This document shows, piece after piece, positions 35,482-47,754 of a stretch of 61,202 nt of DNA. Within the stretch, counting starts at the first letter, position 1. Each line of letters starts with the position of its first letter. The notes beneath the pieces are model-generated. The model did no database searches. It worked only from the letters and a program-made list of their open reading frames with translations, and was not told the origin of the DNA. The stretch is from Lingula anatina (taxonomy: Eukaryota; Brachiopoda; Lingulata; Lingulida; Lingulidae). Made by a program: the position numbers and the translations under genes. The stretch spans positions 41,787-102,988 of the forward strand of contig NW_019775931.1 in assembly GCF_001039355.2 (NCBI RefSeq), given 5' to 3'.

Positions 35482-35648
35482 AAGGGGATAGCGCGAACGC
35501 AGTCCCCCACAATAAAAAATTACGCACCCGAGTTACCCCTATTTGGAGTACTCGATCAGGTCAGCCAAACCGTATTGTGCAATGGTGAGGCCTCGCTAAT
35601 GAAGAACCGCCTTAATGATCACGGTTAACTCCTGTGCCAGGTAAGTAT
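35482..35648 (-). ncRNA. U1 snRNA gene, copy 1
   Basis: The minus strand starts ATACTTACCTGGCACAGGAG, the U1 5' end that pairs with 5' splice sites. It continues with stem-loop I, GCGAGGC, the U1A loop ATTGCAC, stem-loop III around CCAAATAGG, an Sm-like AATTTTTTA and the terminal stem GGGGGACTGCGTTCGCGC. Length about 167 nt, against 164 in human. This copy differs most from the others: GGAG in place of GAAG near base 17, and a changed but still pairable stem III. Confidence 0.93.
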
Positions 35649-35675
35649 GCTTATTAAGGAGCTTTGACTGGAGTC

Positions 35676-35710
35676 TTCTACCATGCTGTCCTCTGCCATG
35701 GTGGGCAAAA
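35676..35710 (-). promoter_or_regulatory. Candidate proximal sequence element of U1 copy 1
   Basis: About 35-60 bp upstream of the U1 start the minus strand reads CCCACCATGGCAGAGGACAG. This block is kept in all five units at the same distance, which is where snRNA genes carry their PSE. The assignment is by position and conservation only. Confidence 0.4.
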
Positions 35711-36431
35711 TGAATAAAACATACTTCAAAGGAAATTATGTTTGTAAATTTATCAAGACTTCTTATTACGACAAAAATTTCATTAAATTGGTAATATCAT
35801 GTGATCTGATATTTTGATTTATAACGTAAAGAAAAATTATAATACAGTCCTTACTTTTTTCAATTATTATTATTTATTTATTAGTTGTTATCTTTCGGCA
35901 TTCAAAGGCTAGTGATGTGCATTCAACAAGGACAAAAACAGTCATATTAACTTGGGGATATCAAAGTTGCAATGAAGTTAGTGTAATGCTTGCATTAACT
36001 CATATGGTATTTGAAGGAAATGCGTACATCTTCCCCACTGTAGTACCTCTTTATAATACAATAAAAACTGCTTATGGAAGTCGTGTAAGGGAAAAGTCTA
36101 GGTGTAACGGCACTTCATTGGTTAAACGTCTACAGTAACTGTAGACTTGTGACCAATCAGCGTTTGGAGTCTACGACCACTGTAGACAACCAACCAATCG
36201 TGAAGCAGCTGTGTCAATGGCTAGAATGAGGAATGAGCCCGAAATTTGTGGATCCTTATGTAAATTCCCTGCAATCGTATAAATATCGTATCCTTTCTTG
36301 TAAAATTCTGCACATCAGAGACGTACCTGTGGAGAATTTTAAGCAGGTGATGCCCCTCCCCTCCCCCCATGGTTCAACCAATGCGGAGTGCAATGGCTGC
36401 GTTTAAAACACGGCTAGCGCTACCTTCTAAC

Positions 36432-36577
36432 AGGGCCACAGATTGATTTTTCATCAGATATTCACAGAGATGTCTTTAGATAAATAGACGGTCATTTGGA
36501 TCTCTGTTAGAAGATTGACCATATTTAACCAGAGACATTATCTGTGAATATCTAATGAAAAATCAATCTGTGGCCCT
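36432..36577. mobile_element. Foldback MITE in each U1 unit (first of five copies)
   Basis: The arms AGGGCCACAGATTGATTTTT...CACAGA and their inverted partner enclose about 60 bp. Other copies: 38071-38216, 39684-39834, 41129-41279, 42588-42736. Its presence at the same place in all five units shows it was inserted before the array expanded. Confidence 0.85.
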
Positions 36578-37119
36578 GACCTGTGCCGTAAGACATAACA
36601 AAGATTTTTTTCCAGTTTTTAAAAACCCGTCGACACCCTGAAAGTGACGAAAGATATTTATTGAGTTATTAAAACATTCTAGGCAATTTCTGTGACGTAA
36701 TACCTTTCAATGACCCTCCATTTAACAACTCTGAATGCTTAAAAACTCTTTTGCTCGTAATGCCTCAGAGGTACCCTGAGAGTCGGGGAATTATAATAAT
36801 ATAAATTTATTGAGCACATGAAATGAGTGTACATTTATAGGCTCTCTACACTACTAATTATAATATACTTAAGTTTAAATACGTGTACATAGTAATAATA
36901 AAGTTACAGTATTATACCAGGTGTCATCTCATTTTGGACAGCTTCCGTTTTCTCATAGCACTGCTTATAAAGCTAGCTTGGTCACTATTCCTTTCCATGT
37001 GTTGGCTTTACGGCATTGCTGATGTGGGAAAAGGGCAATACCAATATCTATAACTTTTCTTACTCCGAAAAAGAAGTACTCAAGGGTTGCTGAATGCAAT
37101 TGACATGGAATTAAATAAA

Positions 37120-37286
37120 CAGGGGATAGCGCGAACGCAGTCCCCCACAATAAAAAATTGCGCACCCGAGTTACCCCTATTTGGGGTAATCGATCAGGTC
37201 AGCCAAACCGTATTGTGCAATGGTGAGGCCTCGCTAATGAAGAACCGCCTTAATGATCACGGTTAACTTCTGTGCCAGGTAAGTAT
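37120..37286 (-). ncRNA. U1 snRNA gene, copy 2
   Basis: The 5' end is ATACTTACCTGGCACAGAAG. Stem I (AACCG / CGGTT) closes the loop TGATCATTAAGG; then GCGAGGC, ATTGCAC, stem III TTACCCC-AAAT-AGGGGTAA, Sm-like AATTTTTTATTG, and the terminal GGGGGACTGCGTTCGCGC. Predicted length 167 nt. Nearly identical to copies 3-5. Confidence 0.93.
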
Positions 37287-38760
37287 GCTTAATAATGAGC
37301 TTTGACTGGAGTCTTCTACCATGCTGTCCGCTGCCATGGTGGGCAAAGTGAATTAAACAGACTTCAGGGGAAATTATGTTTGTAAATTTATCAAGACTTC
37401 TTATTAGGACAAAAATTTCATTAAATTGGTAATATCACGTGATCTGAGATTTTGATATAACAACAAAAAGAAAAATTATAATGCATTCCTTACTTTTTTC
37501 AATTATTATTATTCATTTATTAGTTGTTATCTTCCGGCATTCAAAGGCTAATGATGTGCATTCAACAAGGACAAAAATAGTCATATTAACTTGGGGATAT
37601 CAAAGTTGCGATGAAGTTAGTGTAATGCTTGCATTAGATCAGACGGTATTTGAAGGAAATGCGTACATCTTCCCCACTGTAGTACCTCTTTTTAATACAA
37701 TAAAAACTGCTTATGGAAGTCGTGTAAGGGAAAAGTCTAGGTGTAACGGCACTTCATTGGTTAAACGTCTACAGTAACTGTAGACTTGTGACCAATCAGC
37801 GTTTGGAGTCTACGACCACTGTAGACAACCAACCAATCGTGAAGCAGCTGTGTCAATGGCTAGAATGAGGAATGAGCCCGAAATTTGTGGATCCTTATGT
37901 AAATTCCCTGCAATCGTATAAATATCGTATCCTTTCTTGTAAAATTCTGCACATCAGAGACGTACCTGTGGAGAATTTTAAGCAGGTGATGCCCCTCCCC
38001 TCCCTCCATGGTTCAACTAATGCGGAGTGCAATGGCTGCGTTTAAAACACGGCTAGCGCTACCTTCTAACAGGGCCACAGATTGATTTTTCACTAGATAT
38101 TCACAGAGATGTCTTTAGATAAATAGACGGTCATTTGGATCTCTGTTAGAAGATTGACCATATTTAACCAGAGACATTATCTGTGAATATCTAATGAAAA
38201 ATCAATTGGTGGCCCTGACCTGTGCCGTAAGACATAACGAAGATTTTTTTCCAGTTTTTAAAAGCCCGTCGACACCCTGAAAGTGACGAAAGATATTTAT
38301 TGAGTTATTAAAACATTCTAGGCAATTTCTGTGACGTAATACCTTTCAATGACCCTCCATTTAACAACTCTAAATGCTTAAAAACTCTGTTGCTCGTAAT
38401 GCCTCAGAGGTACCCTGAGAGTCGGGGAATTATAATAATATAAATTTATTGAGCACATGAAATGAGTGTACATTTATAGGCTCTCTACACTACTAATTAT
38501 AATATACTTAAGTTTAAATACATGTACATAGTAATAATAAAGTTAAAGTATTATACCAGGTGTCATCTCATTTTGGACAGCTTCCGTTTTCTCATAGCAC
38601 TGGTTATAAAGCTAGCTTGGTCACTATTCCTTTCCATGTGTTGGCTTTACGTCATTGCTGATGTGGGAAAAGGGCAATACCAATATCTATAACTTTTCTT
38701 ACTCCGAAAAAGAAGTACTCAAGGGTTGCTGAATGCAATATTGACATTGAATTAAATAAA

Positions 38761-38927
38761 CAGGGGATAGCGCGAACGCAGTCCCCCACAATAAAAAATT
38801 GCGCACCCGAGTTACCCCTATTTGGGGTAATCGATCAGGTCAGCCAAACCGTATTGTGCAATGGTGAGGCCTCGCTAATGAAGAACCGCCTTAATGATCA
38901 CGGTTAACTTCTGTGCCAGGTAAGTAT
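38761..38927 (-). ncRNA. U1 snRNA gene, copy 3
   Basis: Same 167-nt transcript as copy 2, with the 5' ATACTTACCTGGCACAGAAG and the terminal GTTCGCGCTATCCCCTG stem intact. Confidence 0.93.
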
Positions 38928-40203
38928 GCTTAATAATGAGCTTTGACTGGAGTCTTCTACCATGCTGTCAGCTGCCATGGTGGGCAAAGTGAATTAAACA
39001 GACTTCAGGGGAAATTATGTTTGTAAATTTATCAAGGCTTCTTATTAGGACAAAAATTTCATTAAATAGGTAATATCACGTGATCTGAGATTTTGATATT
39101 ACAACATAAAGAAAAATTATAATGCATTCCTTACTTTTTTCAATCATTATTAGTCATTTATTAGTTGTTATCTTCCGGCATTCAAAGGCTAATGATGTGC
39201 ATTCAACAAGGACAAAAATAGTCATATTAACTTGGGGATATCAAAGTTGCGATGAAGTTAGTGTAATGCTTGCATTAGGTCAGACGGTATTTGAAGGAAA
39301 TGCGTACATTTTCCCCATTTTAGTACCTCTTTTACAATAAAAACTACTTATATATAATTAAGGAAGTCGTGTAAGGGAAAAGTCTAGGTGTAACGGCACT
39401 TCATTGGTTAAGCGTCTACAGTAACTGTAGTCAGCGTTTGGAGTCTACGACCACTGTAGACAACCAGCCAATCGGGAAGCAGCTGTGTCAATGGTTAGAG
39501 TGAGGGATGAGCCCGACGTTTGTGGATCCCAATGTAAATTCCCTGCAATCGTATCTTGTGTAATTCTGCACATCACAGACGTACCTGTGGAGAATTTCAA
39601 GCAGGTGATGCCCCTCCCCCCTGGTTCAACCAATGCGGATTGCAATGGCTGCGTTTAAAACACGGCTAGCGCTACGTTCTACCAGGGCCACAGATTGATT
39701 TTTCACATTGAAGATATTCACAGAGGTGTCTTTAGGTAAAAAGACGGTCATTTGGATCTCGGTTAGAAAATTAACCATATTTAACCAGATACTTTATCTG
39801 TGAATATCTAATTAAAAAATCAATCTGAGGCCCTGACCTGTGCCGTAAGACATAACGAAGATTTTTTTCATTTTTTTAAAACCCGGCAGCATCGTGAATG
39901 TGACTCAAGATATTTATTGAGTTATTTAAACATTCTATGCACTTTGTGTGACGTAATACCTTTCAATGATTCTTTATTAAATAATTCTAAAGACTTAAAA
40001 ACTGTTTTGCTCGTAATGCCTTAGAGGTTCCCTGAGATTCGGGGAATTATAAAGCTAGCTTGGTCACTATTGCTTTCCATGTGTTGGCTTTACGTCATTG
40101 CTGATGTGGGAAAAGGGCAATACCAATATCTGTAACTTTTCGTACTCCGAAGAAGAAGTACTCAAGGGTTGCTGAATGCAATATTGACATTGAATTAAAT
40201 AAA

Positions 40204-40370
40204 CAGGGGATAGCGCGAACGCAGTCCCCCACAATAAAAAATTGCGCACCCGAGTTACCCCTATTTGGGGTAATCGATCAGGTCAGCCAGACCGTATTGT
40301 GCAATGGTGAGGCCTCGCTAATGAAGAACCGCCTTAATGATCACGGTTAACTTCTGTGCCAGGTAAGTAT
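40204..40370 (-). ncRNA. U1 snRNA gene, copy 4
   Basis: As copy 3 with one visible change next to the U1A loop region (plus strand GCCAGACCG in place of GCCAAACCG). All landmark elements are present. Confidence 0.93.
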
Positions 40371-41648
40371 GCTTAATAATGAGCTTTGACTGGAGTCTTC
40401 TACCATGCTGTCCGCTGCCATGGTGGGCAAAGTGAATTAAACAGACTTCAGGGGAAATTATGTTTGTAAATTTATCAAGGCTTCTTATTAGGACAAAAAT
40501 TTCATTAAATTGGTAATATCACGTGATCTGAGATTTTGATATTACAACATAAAGAAAAATTATAATGCATTCCTTACTTTTTTCAATCATTATTAGTCAT
40601 TTATTAGTTGTTATCTTCCGGCATTCAAAGGCTAATGATGTGCATTCAACAAGGACAAAAATAGTCATATTAACTTGGGGATATCAAAGTTGCGATGAAG
40701 TTAGTGTAATGCTTGCATTAGGTCAGACGGTATTTGAAGGGAATGCGTACATTTTCCCCATTTTAGTACCTCTTTTACAATAAAAACTACTTATGGAAGT
40801 CGTGAAAGAGAAAAGTCTAGGTGTAACGGCACTTCATTGGTTAAGCGTCTACAGTAACTGTAGACTTGTGGCCAATCAGCGTTTGGAGTCTACGACCACT
40901 GTAGACAACCAGCCAATCGGGAAGCAGCTGTGTCAATGGTTAAAGTGAGGGATGAGCTCGAAATTTGTGGATCCCAATGTAAATTCCCTGCAATCGTATC
41001 TTGTGTAATTCTGCACATCACAGACGTACCTGTGGAGAATTTCAAGCAGGTGATGCCCCTCCCCCCTGGTTCAACCAATGCGGATTGCAATGGCTGCGTT
41101 TAAAACACGGCTAGCGCTACGTTCTACCAGGGCCACAGATTGATTTTTCACATTGAAGATATTCACAGAGGTGTCTTTAGGTAAAAAGACGGTCATTTGG
41201 ATCTCGGTTAGAAAATTAACCATATTTAACCAGATACTTTATCTGTGAATATCTAATCAAAAAATCAATCTGAGGCCCTGACCTGTGCCGTAAGACATAA
41301 CGAAGATTTTTTTCATTTTTTTAAAACCCGGCAGCATCGTGAATGTGACTCAAGATATTTATTGAGTTATTTAAACATTCTATGCACTTTGTGTGACGTA
41401 ATACCTTTCAATGATTCTTTATTAAATAATTCTAAAGACTTAAAAACTGTTTTGCTCGTAATGCCTTAGAGGTTCCCTGAGATTCGGGGAATTATAAAGC
41501 TAGCTTGGTCACTATTGCTTTCCATGTGTTGGCTTTACGTCATTGCTGATGTGGGAAAAGGGCAATACCAATATCTGTAACTTTTCGTACTCCGAAGAAG
41601 AAGTACTCAAGGGTTGCTGAATGCAATATTGACATTGAATTAAATAAA

Positions 41649-41815
41649 CAGGGGATAGCGCGAACGCAGTCCCCCACAATAAAAAATTGCGCACCCGAGT
41701 TACCCCTATTTGGGGTAATCGATCAGGTCAGCCAAACCGTATTGTGCAATGGTGAGGCCTCGCTAATGAAGAACCGCCTTAATGATCACGGTTAACTTCT
41801 GTGCCAGGTAAGTAT
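41649..41815 (-). ncRNA. U1 snRNA gene, copy 5
   Basis: Matches copies 2 and 3 over the whole 167 nt. It lies in the last unit, which keeps its upstream block and MITE before the array ends. Confidence 0.93.
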
Positions 41816-42852
41816 GCTTAATAATGAGCTTTGACTGGAGTCTTCTACCATGCTGTCCGCTGCCATGGTGGGCAAAGTGAATTAAACAGACTTCAGGGGA
41901 AATTATGTTTGTAAATTTATCAAGACTTCTTATTAGGACAAAAATTTCATTAAATTGGTAATATCACGTGATCTGAGATTTTGATATAACAACAAAAAGA
42001 AAAATTATAATGCATTCCTTACTTTTTTCAATTATTATTATTCATTTATTAGTTGTTATCTTCCGGCATTCAAAGGCTAATGATGTGCATTCAACAAGGA
42101 CAAAAATAGTCATATTAACTTGGGGATATCAAAGTTGCGATGAAGTTGAAGTAATGCTTGCATTAGATCAGACGGTATTTGAAGGAAATGCGTACATTTT
42201 CCCCTGCAGTACCTCTTTTACAATAAAAACTACTTATGGAAGTCGTGTAATTGAAAAGTCTAGGTGTAACGGCACTTCACTGGTTAAGCGTCTACAGTAA
42301 CTGTAGACTTGTGGCCAATCAGCGTTTGGAGTCTACGACCACTGTAGACAACCAGCCAATCGGGAAGCAGCTGTGTCAATGGCTAGAGTGAGGGATGAGC
42401 CCGAAATTTGTGGATCCTTATGTAAATTCCCTGCAATCGTATAAATATAGTATCCTTTCTTGTGTAATTCTGCACATTACAGAGGTACCTGTGGAGAATT
42501 TCAAGCAGGTGATGCCCCTCCCCCCTGGTTCAACCAATGCGGATTGCAATGGCTGCGTTTAAAACACGGCTAGCGCTACGTTCTACCAGGGCCACAGATT
42601 GATTTTTCACATTGAAGATATTCACAGAGGTGTCTTTAGATAAAAAGACGGTCATTTGGATCTCTGTTAGAAATTAACCATATTTAACCAGATACATTAT
42701 CTGTGAATATCTAATGAAAAATCAATCTGAGGCCCTGACCTGTGCCGTAAGACATAACGAAGATTTTTTTCATTTTTTTAAAACCCGGCAGCACCGTGAA
42801 AGTGACTCAGATATTTATTGAGTTATTTAAACATTCTAGACAATGTCTATGA

Positions 42853-43111
42853 CTTTAAACATCGTGCTCAGGACTTATTAACGGAGTAGGCGTTTAGACC
42901 TACTAACATTCCCTCAGATCTTTTAGCACTAGCAGCGCCATATTACGTCCAGAGCGATTCTTACCATTTAACATTCATCCCCTATAGTAGTGCTAAATAC
43001 TTTTACGTTGTGTTGCCCAATTCATATGGGTTATGTGTTTACAAACAATTCTCCTGCTCGCTTAATTTTAAGAATAAAGTAATATATTGACAGTGAGTGT
43101 AAATTAGGCTA

Positions 43112-43155
<44 letters not shown>

Positions 43156-45639
43156 CATTATTATTATAAATCACAAATATTGATTCCATCCGAAAATGTT
43201 TTAATAAAATTTCAACAGTTAAAGAGTGTGAACTACCGAGTTCCAAATTTCTGATTTTGCTGTTATTAGTGAAATCCTCTTCTGTCATTCTTTGCTAGTG
43301 GTTACAAAATGTTGAATTTGACCGAAAATTTCAAACTTTCTCTGGGAAGCTGTAATTTTGCGATGTGATAGCTACACCATCACAGTTTATCATTTCATAA
43401 AAAGGGAAACAGCAGCTGCCCTTTTTAGGGCACACAGGAGAGTTGAACAGCTATACCCACCAAATCCAAGACGCGTTACCCTGGGTAATATATTTTGCAC
43501 AAACTAATGAAAGTCTAATGGAATGTTTTCAGTTTTAGTTTAAATCATAAGGGGGTGTTGTCTCAATGCTTCAAAACTGGTTTTGAAGAATTTAATCCAC
43601 ATTTCATAATTAATAAAAATGGTGAATATGTGGGTCACGGTAACGTTATTGACGCGGGTACAAAAACTTTTTATAATCATGTAAATAATAACAATATTTT
43701 TGCTATTATCCATACACACTTCATTCATGAGGGGCACACCACTTTCACATGCTTTTAAAATGGAATTGACAAACACAGAGGAATAATGCACATATTTTAT
43801 TTACTGTAACTCTGTCATATGGGACACACACTGAACAAAGTTGATCTAAAGAATGTTCCAGATTGTAGTTTTTTATCAGAACTATTATTTTTTTATTATT
43901 ATTTTAACACAATAAAGTTCAGTTAAATACAAAATTTAACAAAATGAAGTTCAGTGTAACACAAAGTTCATAATTATAACATTCTTCCTGACATATGTAG
44001 ACCAATGGTGATATCTGTTCTGTGCTCACTAAGGCATCCACTCTTGGGATTCTGAAAAAAAATCACACAAAGAATCTGTTAACTCTGATAACGAACAATG
44101 GATAACCTAAGATCACAAATAGTTTATTGCTTATTCAAACAAAGTACAGTGCATTATGAGTGGCAAACACGCATTACTGAGACACATTTTCTTCACCCAT
44201 TTTCGGTGCTTCATTGCGTAACGTAAGTGTTGCTAGTAATCCATTATTGCTGTTTTTACAGACGGTTAAATTTTAAACGCACGGAATACAGTGTAGCAGC
44301 TTAATTTAAGACAAAACTAAAAAAAAGTAATTCAATTTCGATGATTGAGTTTTCGAGAACAAGAGAACATGAATACGGTATCACCGCGTCACCATGTTCA
44401 ATATGACCTTTAGTCCCCCATGTGAAACAGACGCAAAACGAAAGTTCAGACGAAGTCACCCTACTTATAGAATGGTAAAAATCAATCGGTACACAAATAT
44501 GTTGAAACAATTGAAGAAAAATGAAACGAAACTCATTATTTCTCACCTTCATACAAAGAAGATCCCAATAAACAATCCTGTGACGGTTAAATCGAGGGAA
44601 TTACACCTGTGCCCTGCATCCTATCTCGACAGCGTCATTGCGTGACATGTTATCAGAATGGGCCACCCGCCAGTTTGAGCTGGTTTTTTTAGTGTGTAAA
44701 AGAAGCCATTCGTGTGTAGACGTCATCAGTTAGTGAGTATGGAAGAAGATCGCTATCGATGTATAATTTTCACGCGGCATTTTAAAGTCGTCTGATAAGA
44801 ATCGATCTCTGAAGTTTCAGCGTTGCGAACGTAATATTGGGACGCGGTGAAGAAATATCGACCTTGCTGAGCAATAAATGTGAAATTCTTAAGAAAACTG
44901 ATATTATCATGGATTTCGTGACACAAACTAACCGAAATACTACTTTGGACGATTGAACAGTTTTAATACGGAAAGATAGGATTAGATGAAATTTTCATCG
45001 GGGTGGGACACCGCATGTATCGTAAGTTAAGCTAATTTTGTGATCATTTTTCAGTGACTTCAAATAAATTTTTATTTAAATAACCATTTGCACATTCTGT
45101 TTATTATATCTTCTTGCAGTAGGTGTATTCCCTGCTTCAATAATTCATTCAAACCCTAAACAAACTGTTCCTAAACAGAGGTAGGGTCGAAATTCCACAA
45201 AAAAAGACGCCATTTTGAGGGTAATTTCGATATATTTTCTGCTTTTTCTCTTCTTTTGCTTTTATAACAATATCTTCCTTGCTCATGCAGCTTCTTTGAT
45301 TTGTTATTGAAACATACACAACGATGTCATGAGAATTTGGTCGGCTATCAAAATTTAAATAACATTCTTGTTATGGTCCCCCCGCAGTGCACCACTAGCA
45401 AAGAATGACTGTCTTATCTCCAGCTCTATTTCCAAGCTGACCCAAAAGTAAGAACCTTAAAATTAATATATGTCTCCTTTTACTAAGATCCAAGACATTT
45501 CTGTCTTGGTTCCTAGTTTTCGACAAGTTTTATTGAAAAATGGCACCTGCTATGACGCAACAAGATTTCCTGGTTGTGTGACGTCAGGAAGTAAGTCATG
45601 TGACCTTCATATCCCATAAATCACTCCACCAAAACAAAG
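42853..45639. other. Intergenic, no gene supported
   Basis: Contains an (ACT)n microsatellite at 43112-43154. Otherwise A/T-rich sequence with only short ORFs. The 83-codon ORF at 44394-44645 resembles nothing I know and lacks splice or promoter context. Confidence 0.5.
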
Positions 45640-45707
45640 AGGGCAAGATGGAGGCACAGTGCGGATATTACTTCTGACAGTTTTATTTTAATTAAAGAGC
45701 CCTTAAG
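45540..45707 (+). promoter_or_regulatory. Putative promoter and non-coding first exon of the MCT-like gene
   Basis: A cluster of common promoter motifs: TGACGTCA (CRE) near 45580, GGAAG (ETS-like), and TCATGTGACC (E-box-like). It is followed by CAAGATGGAGGC and a good donor CTTAAG|GTGAGT at 45708. The next acceptor is at 47730-47731, just before the coding ATG. The ATG inside this exon opens only a 9-codon upstream ORF. Inference from layout; not proven. Confidence 0.4.
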
Positions 45708-46544
45708 GTGAGTTGGGGAAGATTTTTATCGTCAGCTGGGACCACTGTTAACGCCTAATAGGGTGATTGTTTAAGAATTGTAGATTAATAGCAGTTAATT
45801 AGTGTCGTCAAGTCTGCTCGTGGTTTCCATGCACTGGTCAACACTCGGAGCTGATGTGCTATTAAATCTATTATTTATATCTTCAACTTTGATGCTGAAT
45901 ATTCGTACAGCAATGTAGTTAGGTGAAGTTAGATGTACGTGTCTATGATTTGATTGTACCCTATTTGTGAAGGCGTATAATATCAAAAATAATCCCGAAT
46001 CTAATGTGTGATCAGTGCAGAGTACTGTACATGTACATGTACACGTACGTAGTGGTTAGTCTGTTGTCGTAATCATTAATGTCTTGATACCAAAAGTGTT
46101 TGGATATAATACTAAATGGATTCCATACACTAGTGTGAACAGCCTCTTCAGTCATTCTTGAGTCAGTCATCATCAAGAACACGTTTATGAGAGTTTTGTA
46201 AATTGATCATTTGCAAAGTCAAATCAAAGTGTAAAGATGACCAGTTATTGCTGCTGTGTTTTTGAGAATGCCTCATTTCCTCAACTGTATGAAAATCCTG
46301 ATAGATCTTCAGATTTGTACTTATTCATACTGAACTATGCTAGTTTGTATTGGAAACAAATACACTGGTTAGTGATCTACAGCCATTAGAAATACCACAG
46401 CTGCCAAGCAGGGAGGGTAGAGTGGTCAAAGTCCACTTAGCTCCTTTGCTGCCATAAAACACAATACAATAGGGACAAAGTCTGAAAGTTCACCGTTACG
46501 GTACCAGTGTGCACTTAGCTAGATGCAGGTTAAATATAAATGTA

Positions 46545-47055
46545 ATATAGCCATAGAAAACAGGTAGTGTAATTAATATAGTTTTAATATAGATATTACA
46601 TAGCCACACAAGGAAACAGGTAGTGTAATTATTATTAATATAGTTTTAATATAAATATTTCATAACCTCACAAGGAAACAGGTAGTGTAATTTATATAGT
46701 TTTAATTTTAGATAGTACATAGCCAAATAAGGAAGCAGGTAGTATAATTAATATAGTTTTAATATAGGTGTCACCGGCCAAGTCCCAATCCAGTCATATT
46801 CTAAATCCACCAATCCCAATTTGGCATAATGCGGGATTGAGCCTGCAACATAGATATTACATAGCCACACAAGGAATTAATATAGGTATTACTAGTACAT
46901 ATCCAAACAAGGAAACAGGTAGTGTAATTTAAAAATCTTTCATACAAATAAACATAATCACACAGGGATTATCAGACACTAGTTATGCAATTAATATACC
47001 TTTAATATAGTTATTACATGGTCACACAAGGAAACAGGTAGTGTAATTCATAAGG
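46545..47055. repeat. Degenerate ~60-bp tandem repeat in the first intron of the MCT-like gene
   Basis: Units on the theme CACAAGGAAACAGGTAGTGT followed by AATTAATATAGTTTTAATAT recur about seven times, interrupted by unrelated text near 46770-46855. Confidence 0.85.
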
Positions 47056-47445
47056 CTAAGCTTTAATATGGATCCTAGTGATCAATGCAATAGCCCTTGA
47101 GAATTAAACCCAGAATACTGGTGCAGTAATGGAGTATAGGGAACCTTGAAATATCATATGGCAGTGTTTTTCCAAAGGTTACTAGTATGTTGTTGTTTGG
47201 TAGGAAACAGTCCACTTATGAAAGGTTGGAAGTCTTCTTTATCAAAAATATCACATATATGTGTAGTGTAAACTATGATCACCATTAGGGAAGCTGCTTA
47301 TTAGGGGTAATTAATTATCGTTTAGCAATCTATGTCGCTTAAGCTGAAAGCAATTTAGTGAGAAACCCCTTGGAGAGATCGATCCTGTTACAGGCATGGG
47401 AACCCAGTCTGTGGGTGCCAGCATCATTATTGTCAAATCCCCCCA

Positions 47446-47487
47446 TGTGTGTGTGTGTGTGTGAGTGTGTGTGTGTGTGTGTGTGTT
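47446..47487. repeat. (GT)n microsatellite
   Basis: GT run with one GA interruption, in the first intron of the MCT-like gene. Confidence 0.95.
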
Positions 47488-47754
47488 TGGTTGTGTGACC
47501 ATTAGTGGCAATTTGATAGTTTACAGTACCAATACAAGTGTGCATTAACTTAAGATCTGGCATAACATATACGCAGACTTGCATTTGGAAGAACTGGACT
47601 GTATCTAAGCAATCAGACTGTGATATTCACTGGCCTGGGTTAAACAGTGCTAAGGGTGTGTTGAGTCTCTCTTTCCCAGTTCTGTTAAGATAATAATTTA
47701 TTTCTAACCTTAATTTTCTTCTTCAACCAGCCCTAGCACTCTTTAGAGACAAAG

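Larger units (their letters stand above)
35240..42852. repeat. Tandem array of five U1 snRNA gene units (1.64 and 1.44 kb)
   Basis: The landmark GCCTCGCTAATGAAGAACCG recurs near 35590, 37229, 38869, 40313 and 41757, giving spacings of about 1,639, 1,640, 1,444 and 1,444 bp. Each unit has one U1 gene on the minus strand, an A/T-rich spacer and a foldback MITE. The longer units carry an extra block of about 195 bp (about 36790-36972 and 38431-38613) that is absent from the first and last two. The left edge fades near 35240; the right edge is abrupt near 42852. Confidence 0.95.

Noticed and set aside
36361-36420. GGTTCAACC resembling a tRNA B box in each U1 unit
   Set aside because: No A box or cloverleaf can be built around it, and no terminator follows.
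35917-42300. Plus-strand ORFs of 72-98 codons (MHSLLFSIIIIHLL...) repeated in each U1 unit
   Set aside because: They lie in the spacer upstream of the U1 genes, differ by frameshifts between copies, and resemble no protein; repetition follows from the array.
44394-44645. 83-codon plus-strand ORF starting MFNMTFSPPCETDAKRKF
   Set aside because: No recognisable domain, no splice continuity and an A/T-rich non-coding setting.
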